A stretch of DNA of 10,547 nucleotides from Halococcaceae archaeon (GTDB lineage: Archaea; Halobacteriota; Halobacteria; Halobacteriales; Halalkalicoccaceae): assembly GCA_007129135.1 (NCBI GenBank), contig SKWB01000156.1, positions 1 through 10,547 of the forward strand, in the 5' to 3' direction. The notes beneath the pieces were generated by a model that saw only the letters and a list, made by a program, of their open reading frames with translations, was not told the DNA's origin and made no database searches. Each line of letters opens with the position of its first letter. Within the stretch, counting starts at the first letter, position 1. Positions 5,750-10,547 of the stretch are shown here, in pieces. Position numbers and translations under genes: made by a program.

Positions 5750-7045
5750 GTGAGTTCGCTCCGTCACCGGCTTCGGCGGGTCTCCGGCCACCTCGTGAGC
5801 TTCGAGGTCGTCTTCGCGCTCTTTCTGTTCTCCGGCGTCTACAAGGCCTCGCCGCGTCTCGCGTGGGTGCCCGTCGACCTGACGGCGATCCTCGCGGTCG
5901 TGAGCCTCCTCCTCGCGGTCGGTCTCCTCGTAGGGGGACGGATAGAGCCCCGCGTCGGCCCGCTTGTTCTCGTGGGTCTGTTCGGCTGTTTCCTCGCCTA
6001 CGCGCTCCTGACCGTCCTCTGGACGCCCAGCGAGCTCTACGTTCGGGAGAAGACGTTCAGGCTCGCGAGCGTCACGACGTTCTCGCTGCTCGGCTGTGCG
6101 CTCGTCGTGGCCCAGAACCGGGTGCGACTCCACCGGTTCCTCGCCGTCTCGCTCGCACTCGCGCTCGTGACGGCTGCGGCGACCATCTACCCCGTCGCAC
6201 TCTACGGGCCCATCCCGGTCCGACCGTTCGGGACTACCTACCTGACGCCCGGCCGGATGATCGGCCTCGGAGCGGTCGTCGTCGCCTGGTACCTGCTGTT
6301 CGTCTCGCCCTCGCTCGCCCGATCGGCTCTCGCGGCCTCGTCGCTCTGTGTCCTTGGTGCAGGGCTCGCCCTGCTCGACGGACGGGGACCGCTCGCCGCG
6401 ACCGTCCTCACGATCGGGCTGCTCGGGATCGCGGCGTTCCCGCTCGCCTCGCTCCACCGGAGGCCGACCCGTCTCGGTCCGGGACTCCTCGCGGGAGTCG
6501 GTGGCGTCGCCGTAGCCGTTCTCTACGCCGACTCGCTTCGCGTCGCGGAGAAGTTCCGCGAGACGGTCAGCGACGATCCCGACCCGGCGACGACCGGTCG
6601 GCTGGAGAACTGGGCGTTCGCCCTCGAGACCTGGCTCTCCGGGCGGACGCTCACCGGTCACGGCCTGGCGAGTTGGGGCCCGCTCAACGACGAGGTCGTC
6701 CGCTGGCCGCACAACGTCGTCCTCGAACTGCTCGTCGAACTCGGGGTCGTCGGACTGCTCCTGTTCGGTCTCCCTGTCCTCCTCGGCCTCGCCCTCGCCG
6801 TCTCGGGCTACCGGGAGACACGGGAGCCGGGCTGTGTGGTCGTGCTCGCGCTGTTCGTCTACACGTTCCTCAACGCGCAGGTGACCGGCGACCTGAACGA
6901 GAACCGCTTTCTCTTCGCCGCGATCGGGCTGCTCTGTTACGGCGCGTACGTCCGTCGCTCGGAGCCGGTGACCGTCGGCCGACTCGTCGATCGGAGCCGG
7001 CGGCTCCTCGGACGACTCACCGGTCGAGCGGGACGTCGCCCCTGA
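5750..7045 (+). CDS. O-antigen ligase/polymerase-like membrane protein (Wzy_C family)
   Basis: This 431-residue polytopic membrane protein belongs to the family that ligates or polymerises lipid-linked glycans on the outer side of the membrane. There are about ten hydrophobic segments. The first (about residues 17-30) follows a short basic N-terminus, and the last ends near 400, before an Arg-rich tail. DGRGP near residues 210-214 contains Arg212, matching the loop arginine of the family. The large periplasmic-type loop carries TGRLENWAFALETW, then GHGLASWGP, then PHN with His321 ahead of VVLELLVELG. That is the canonical Wzy_C pattern. The GTG at 5750 was chosen as the frame's first start; an in-frame GTG at 5795 is possible. 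A four-codon ORF (5739-5753) overlaps the start, and an AT-richer stretch at about 5711-5723 may be a promoter. It probably finishes the polymer made by the upstream enzymes. Ligase and polymerase cannot be told apart. Confidence 0.85.
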   Translation: MSSLRHRLRRVSGHLVSFEVVFALFLFSGVYKASPRLAWVPVDLTAILAVVSLLLAVGLLVGGRIEPRVGPLVLVGLFGCFLAYALLTVLWTPSELYVREKTFRLASVTTFSLLGCALVVAQNRVRLHRFLAVSLALALVTAAATIYPVALYGPIPVRPFGTTYLTPGRMIGLGAVVVAWYLLFVSPSLARSALAASSLCVLGAGLALLDGRGPLAATVLTIGLLGIAAFPLASLHRRPTRLGPGLLAGVGGVAVAVLYADSLRVAEKFRETVSDDPDPATTGRLENWAFALETWLSGRTLTGHGLASWGPLNDEVVRWPHNVVLELLVELGVVGLLLFGLPVLLGLALAVSGYRETREPGCVVVLALFVYTFLNAQVTGDLNENRFLFAAIGLLCYGAYVRRSEPVTVGRLVDRSRRLLGRLTGRAGRRP

Positions 7046-7079
7046 AGCCGTCGAGACGGGACCGGCTCTCCCGGCAGCT

Positions 7080-7098
7080 GGTTTCACCCCGTGAAATC
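7080..7098 (+). other. Short dyad/hairpin between the Wzy-like and lipoprotein genes
   Basis: TTTCAC at 7082-7087 and GTGAAA at 7091-7096 form a perfect dyad around CCC. As RNA it extends to 8 pairs (7080-7087 with 7091-7098) including one G-U. It sits 35 bases after the Wzy-like stop and 78 bases before the lipoprotein ATG, so it could mark a transcript end or be an operator. No clear TATA box for the lipoprotein was found in this gap. Confidence 0.3.
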
Positions 7099-7175
7099 CG
7101 TCCACATCGCAACAGCGTTCTATCCCGCAGGTACATGTCGAATCAGTCAGAACTGTGAGACGAAGTGTTCGAACC

Positions 7176-8021
7176 ATGAGACCCACACGAAGCGACATAC
7201 CGGACCCCGACAGTCGGATCGACCGCCGACACGTACTCCGCACGCTGGGCGTGCTGAGCGTCACGGCGATGGCCGGGTGTGCGGACGACGAGGGCGAACC
7301 GGCGGACGGTGACGACGACGCACCCGAAGCGGACGACGAGGGAGAGGCGGACGACGCGGCGGCCGACGACGAGGGGGACGGAGACGACGAGGACGACGCG
7401 GTGACCGATGAGGAGGACGACGACGAAGACACCGAAGAGGAGGACGACGACGATAGCGATACCAGCCGGTTCGAGGACGTGATAGCCTTCGCCGACTCCT
7501 ACGCGTACGAGGGGGAGATGTCCGACGAGGGGACGGGCCAGGAGTTCCGGATGGAAGGTCGTGTCGCGGGCGGGGACTCCTACATGCGGATGGACGATCA
7601 GGAGGGGGTGATGGAGATCTACACCATCGAGGGAGAGACCTTCTTCGTCGAGGACGAAGAGCAGTGTTTCGCCATGCCCGGGGTCGACCCGGCCGAGGAG
7701 GAACCGGACGACGTCGACGTCGGAACCCACGAGGAGGAGGTCGGTGCGCACCCGGAACTGGAGGCGGTCGGCAGGGACGAGATCGACGGCGAGGAGGTGT
7801 ACGTCTTCGAGCTAACGGCCGAAGAGGCGACGGCCCACGACGACGAGGTGACCTACTACGTGAGCGTCGAGACGGGCTACCTCCGTCGCGTCGAGACCGA
7901 GGATGGCGTCATCGACTTCCACTCGTGGGGGGAGATCGACTCGATCGAACCGCCCGAGATGGAGTGTATGGAGATGGACGGCGAGGTCGAGGACGACGAC
8001 CTGCCGAGCCTCGGGCTCTGA
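7176..8021 (+). CDS. Tat-exported lipoprotein with acidic linker, LolA/LppX-like domain
   Basis: This 281-residue protein is predicted to be exported folded by the Tat system and anchored by a lipid on the outside of the cell. RR at residues 17-18 starts the signal, VLRTLGVLSVTAMAG is its hydrophobic core, and Cys35 follows as the lipidation site. Residues 36-97 are a linker in which about 40 of 62 residues are Asp or Glu and none is basic. From about 98 to 281 a beta-rich domain alternates short strands, for example YEGEM, EFRMEGRV, EGVMEIYTIEG, VYVFELT and TYYVSVETGYLRRVE. This recalls the LolA/LppX fold seen in mycobacterial and archaeal lipoproteins. That assignment rests on the strand pattern only, so a ligand role is inferred. 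The ATG at 7176 puts the RR at normal distance; an in-frame GTG at 7155 is an alternative. Confidence 0.85.
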   Translation: MRPTRSDIPDPDSRIDRRHVLRTLGVLSVTAMAGCADDEGEPADGDDDAPEADDEGEADDAAADDEGDGDDEDDAVTDEEDDDEDTEEEDDDDSDTSRFEDVIAFADSYAYEGEMSDEGTGQEFRMEGRVAGGDSYMRMDDQEGVMEIYTIEGETFFVEDEEQCFAMPGVDPAEEEPDDVDVGTHEEEVGAHPELEAVGRDEIDGEEVYVFELTAEEATAHDDEVTYYVSVETGYLRRVETEDGVIDFHSWGEIDSIEPPEMECMEMDGEVEDDDLPSLGL

Positions 8022-8046
8022 GCGAAGGTCCACTGGAGGAGCGGGC

Positions 8047-8132
8047 GGTCCGTTTCACGGTGTCGAACCGACGCCCGACGGAGCGAACGGTCCGGGTGGA
8101 GAGAGCGAGCGACCGGTGAAAGGGATCGGACC
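8047..8132 (+). other. Possible bulged stem between convergent genes
   Basis: GGTCCG followed by TTTCAC (8047-8058) pairs with GTGAAA (8116-8121) and CGGACC (8127-8132), leaving a 5-base bulge. It fills the gap between the convergent lipoprotein and prenyltransferase genes, where a structure serving both transcript ends would sit. The arms are 57 bases apart and no T-tract is present, so support is weak. Confidence 0.2.
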
Positions 8133-8144
8133 GACCACAACGGT

Positions 8145-9113
8145 TCAGGCGGTCCCTGCGAACCCGACCCACCACCACGCGGCCGTCGTCGCGGCTGCGA
8201 GGACGACCATCGCGGCGACCGCGGGGAACGGCGATCGCTGGCGAGTCAGGACGACCCCACCCCAGACGAGCGCCGGGACCGGAACCAGGTGGACGAGGGC
8301 GACGACGTCCGGGAGGAGGCCACCGAGCCACAGCCCCACGGTGAGGAGGGCCACGCCGACCGCCAGTGCCCAGTAGGTCAGACGGAGCCGATCGGGCAAC
8401 CAGCGGACCGCGAGCGTCCGTTTCCCGACGACTCCGTCCGCACGGCGATCCGGCCAGTGGGTCGCGAGGAGGTTACAGCCGACGACGAACGCGAACGGGA
8501 GGCTCACGAGCACGGTAGCGGGCGTCGGAGCACCGACGACGGCGACGCCGTACAGCGGGAGGGCGATCCCACCCAGCCCGACGTTGACGACCTCTCCGAA
8601 CCCACGACGGACGAGGGCGAATGGGGGAAGCGAGTACGCGAGTCCGAGGAGCGTGATCGCCGCGAGGAGGGCGAGGGCGTCGCGAGCGAGGCCGAGACGG
8701 ACGGTCACGAGGACGACGAGAACAGCGACGAGGAACGCAACGACGGTCGCCCACCGGAGGAACGAGGCGGGCAGACCGGTCCGGACGAGCGCACCGCTCC
8801 CGCCGGAGAAGGGAGTCGGGTCGGTCAGCGCGTCTGTCTCCCTGTCTGCGTACTCGTTCGCGTAGTGGACCGTGACCGTGACCGGAACGAGCGCGAGCGC
8901 GCCCCGGAGCACGGCTCGAGCGAGCTCCGTTCGATCCGCCGTCACCGCGGCTCCGGTCACCGGTGGGCCGGCGCTCGCGATGCCGACGCCGAGGAGGTAG
9001 ACCAGCAGGACGAGCGCGAGTTGGCTCGGACGCGAGGCCGCCCAGAGCGCCCAGAGCCGTGGTCTGTGTTCCACGACGGACGAACCTCGACGCCGCCGGT
9101 CCGTGTCCCTCAC
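8145..9113 (-). CDS. UbiA-family prenyltransferase, MenA-like
   Basis: This 322-residue integral membrane enzyme should transfer a polyprenyl chain from its diphosphate onto an aromatic or similar acceptor. The first metal/diphosphate motif is HYANEYADRETDAL at residues 83-96, with Asn86, Asp90 and Asp94 as the NxxxDxxxD acids. TPFSGGSGAL follows at 100-109. The second motif, HWPDRRADGVVGKRTL at 219-234, supplies Asp222 and Asp226. About eight or nine hydrophobic helices surround them. The pattern resembles 1,4-dihydroxy-2-naphthoate prenyltransferase (MenA), which would place it in menaquinone synthesis. Haloarchaea have several UbiA paralogues, so the acceptor is not certain. The GTG ending at 9113 was chosen; the GTG ending at 9074 is a good alternative. 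The frame stays open to 9314 but would then run into the divergent gene. It converges with the lipoprotein gene. Confidence 0.85.
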   Translation of the reverse strand: MRDTDRRRRGSSVVEHRPRLWALWAASRPSQLALVLLVYLLGVGIASAGPPVTGAAVTADRTELARAVLRGALALVPVTVTVHYANEYADRETDALTDPTPFSGGSGALVRTGLPASFLRWATVVAFLVAVLVVLVTVRLGLARDALALLAAITLLGLAYSLPPFALVRRGFGEVVNVGLGGIALPLYGVAVVGAPTPATVLVSLPFAFVVGCNLLATHWPDRRADGVVGKRTLAVRWLPDRLRLTYWALAVGVALLTVGLWLGGLLPDVVALVHLVPVPALVWGGVVLTRQRSPFPAVAAMVVLAAATTAAWWWVGFAGTA

Positions 9114-9213
9114 GCCCGATCCGAGGGGGTCGGTAGGTGTAGCTCTGTCCGTCGACGATCGGCCGACGGAGCGGACGATAGCCTCTTGTCTCACCCACCC
9201 CACGGATCCGTCG

Positions 9214-9912
9214 ATGAGCCGGGCTGCGGCGGAAGGCGGGTTCGAGCGGTTCCTCGACGCGACGGTCTCGGCGACGCGCGAGGAGTTCAGCGTCGGGCGG
9301 GCGCTCCGGGGCACCGGCTTCGGCGCCGGCGGGCTGCTCGTCGACCGGCTTCGCGAGAACGCCGACGGCCTCGAACGGCGGCTCCTCGAACCCGAACTCG
9401 CCCGCTACCGCGAGCGCGCGCTCGAGCAGTTCCGCGTCGTCCTCGACTACGCGGAGGGCGACGAGCCGATCGAGAGCTACCGTGCGGAGCTGCTCGCACA
9501 CGACAGCTACGTCCAGTCGTTCAAGGAGGACCTCTCCCCGGAGCGCCGGGAGGCGGTGATCGGGATGATCCTCGATCGGAACCGGCGTCTGGGCGACGCG
9601 ATAGCGCCGATCGTCTCCCGGCCGGAAGCGGAGTTCTGGGCGGCGACGACCGCCTGCTTCGACCGATCGGCCGCGATCGACCTCGTCGAGCGGGCGTTCC
9701 CGTTCACCGACCCGCTTCGCGACCACCGCGAGGCGTTCGTCTTCGAGACCGACCTGGATCCGAGCGAGCTGATCCGTGGGGCGGTCGGTCTCGGGCTCCC
9801 CTCGATGACGATCGAGTACACCGACGAGGCGGTCCGCGCCATGGTCCGTGCGGAACGACGGGTCGTCCACGAGACGAAAGACGAGGTGAGACGCCGGTAC
9901 GGCGACCGCTGA
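9214..9912 (+). CDS. Unrecognised soluble, mostly helical protein
   Basis: I do not recognise this 232-residue protein. Its composition is strongly acidic and Arg-rich, as normal for a haloarchaeal cytoplasmic protein, and third codon positions are strongly GC-biased, so it is very probably real. There is no signal peptide, membrane span, cysteine cluster or Walker motif. Long amphipathic segments, such as RENADGLERRLLEPELARYRE and the C-terminal Glu/Arg-rich VRAERRVVHETKDEVRRR, suggest an alpha-helical fold. A central stretch has DLSPERREAVIGMI followed by ILDRNRRLGDAIAPIV. The ATG at 9214 was preferred. The frame extends upstream to a GTG at 9103, but that would overlap the divergent prenyltransferase. 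The 100-base gap 9114-9213 must hold both promoters, although no strong TATA box is visible there. It converges with the membrane protein gene 32 bases downstream. Confidence 0.75.
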   Translation: MSRAAAEGGFERFLDATVSATREEFSVGRALRGTGFGAGGLLVDRLRENADGLERRLLEPELARYRERALEQFRVVLDYAEGDEPIESYRAELLAHDSYVQSFKEDLSPERREAVIGMILDRNRRLGDAIAPIVSRPEAEFWAATTACFDRSAAIDLVERAFPFTDPLRDHREAFVFETDLDPSELIRGAVGLGLPSMTIEYTDEAVRAMVRAERRVVHETKDEVRRRYGDR

Positions 9913-9944
9913 TCCCTCGAGGCCGGATCCCCGCCCCGAACGGC

Positions 9945-10547
9945 TCACGCCGGGGACCTGGTCGACCCCGCGTCCGATTCGTCGATCATCGACCGGTAGA
10001 ACGACACGTGATACGTCCACGCGAGCGTGGCGGCGAGCGTCCCGAGCAGGAGACCGAGGGCGACCGAGAGCGCCAGCATCGGTTCGGAGACGACGGCGTA
10101 GCCCGTTCCGGCTTCGGCGTCGGGGAGTTCCACCGCGGTGAAGAACAACACCGTATCCGGGATCCGTGGGACGAACGTGAGCAGGAGGAAGATCACGCTG
10201 TAGCCGAGCACGCTGAGGAAGTTCGCCCTCACCAGTCCGGCGCTCTTCGAGAGCGAGCCGACCGCACCGGCGTCGGAGACGACGACTGCCGCGTAGAGGA
10301 ACTGGAGGAAGACGAACACCAAGAAGACGACAAGCAGGCTCGCGAGAAACAGGCCGAGGAGCAACAGACCGGCACCGAGAGCGCCACCGTCGCCGAGGCT
10401 GAACAGGGCGACACCCCCGACGAGACCGACGACCATCGTGAGGACGAACATGCCGATGTAGACGGCGACGATCGTCACGACGAACAACAGGAACGCACCG
10501 AGCATCGAGAGGTAGTTCGATCGGGCCGCCGCGAGGAACCGGTCGAA
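9945..10547 (-). CDS. Polytopic membrane protein, C-terminal part (5' end outside window)
   Basis: The frame on the minus strand is open to the right edge, giving 200 visible residues of a longer protein; the Met at 10503-10505 is internal. Four or five strongly hydrophobic segments are present: about visible residues 17-38, 39-51, 57-88, 116-130 and 157-177. A loop with acidic residues precedes the last one. The tail RSMIDESDAGSTRSPA is hydrophilic. Two segments resemble each other: ARSNYLSMLGAFLLF near the window edge and LVRANFLSVLGYSVIF about 100 residues later. This suggests an internal duplication, as in several archaeal and bacterial integral-membrane families of unknown function related to glycerophosphodiester phosphodiesterase membrane domains. 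That relation is a guess from the repeat pattern. No catalytic motif is visible, and nothing links it clearly to the glycan genes. Confidence 0.75.
   Translation of the reverse strand, partial: FDRFLAAARSNYLSMLGAFLLFVVTIVAVYIGMFVLTMVVGLVGGVALFSLGDGGALGAGLLLLGLFLASLLVVFLVFVFLQFLYAAVVVSDAGAVGSLSKSAGLVRANFLSVLGYSVIFLLLTFVPRIPDTVLFFTAVELPDAEAGTGYAVVSEPMLALSVALGLLLGTLAATLAWTYHVSFYRSMIDESDAGSTRSPA

Noticed and set aside
5720..7432. 570-residue open frame on the minus strand, beginning with a long Ser tract
   Set aside because: It lies antisense to the clear Wzy-like gene and the lipoprotein's acidic linker. The Ser tract is the reverse reading of Asp/Glu codons, and the rest is low-complexity Arg/Glu/Asp/Gly typical of shadow frames in GC-rich DNA.
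7281..7466. Dense GAC/GAG/GAA repeats as a possible tandem DNA repeat or CRISPR-like array
   Set aside because: There is no fixed repeat unit or spacer pattern. The repetition comes from consecutive Asp and Glu codons in the lipoprotein linker.
9040..9100. SSVVEH-like peptide at the start of the prenyltransferase frame, reminiscent of proteins mis-called from tRNA genes
   Set aside because: The underlying DNA does not fold as a tRNA: there is no T-arm consensus and no acceptor stem. The resemblance is taken as coincidence.
8473..10020. 515-residue minus-strand frame spanning several genes
   Set aside because: It overlaps the prenyltransferase in a different frame and the 9214 gene in antisense. 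Both of those have better coding character.

Overview
This window is haloarchaeal chromosomal DNA. The base composition is very GC-rich. The predicted soluble proteins are rich in Asp and Glu. Short TTTA-type TATA elements lie about 27 bases ahead of several start codons, as expected for leaderless archaeal transcripts. There is also a twin-arginine lipoprotein and a MenA-like UbiA prenyltransferase. The genus cannot be named from the sequence. No rRNA, tRNA, CRISPR array or transposase was seen.

Positions 1-7045 form a surface-glycan block with every gene on the + strand. In order it holds: the 3' end of a family 2 glycosyltransferase (GT2); a NodB-type polysaccharide deacetylase whose GTG start overlaps the preceding stop; a second, full-length GT2 that is a close paralogue of the first; a third, more distant GT2; a LicC-like nucleotidyltransferase overlapping a TagB/TagF-like CDP-alditol phosphotransferase; and a Wzy/O-antigen-ligase-like membrane protein. 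The AT-rich region ahead of the nucleotidyltransferase has the best promoter in the window, with a TATA element beside a 9-bp inverted repeat.

Positions 7046-10547 look like a flank with mixed functions. A Tat-exported lipoprotein with a very acidic linker (7176-8021, +) converges on the MenA-like prenyltransferase (8145-9113, -). The prenyltransferase is divergent from an unrecognised 232-residue soluble protein (9214-9912, +). That gene in turn converges on a polytopic membrane protein that runs off the right edge (9945-10547, -).

A reasonable reading is that the GT2 enzymes and deacetylase build and trim a glycan on the cytoplasmic side. The nucleotidyltransferase/TagF-like pair would activate a phospho-alcohol with a nucleotide and attach it, giving a teichoic-acid-like decoration, and the Wzy-like protein would polymerise or ligate the product outside the membrane. 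No initiating polyprenyl-phosphate sugar transferase or flippase is visible, so the locus probably continues upstream. The most interesting element is the nucleotidyltransferase plus TagF-like pair with its own promoter.
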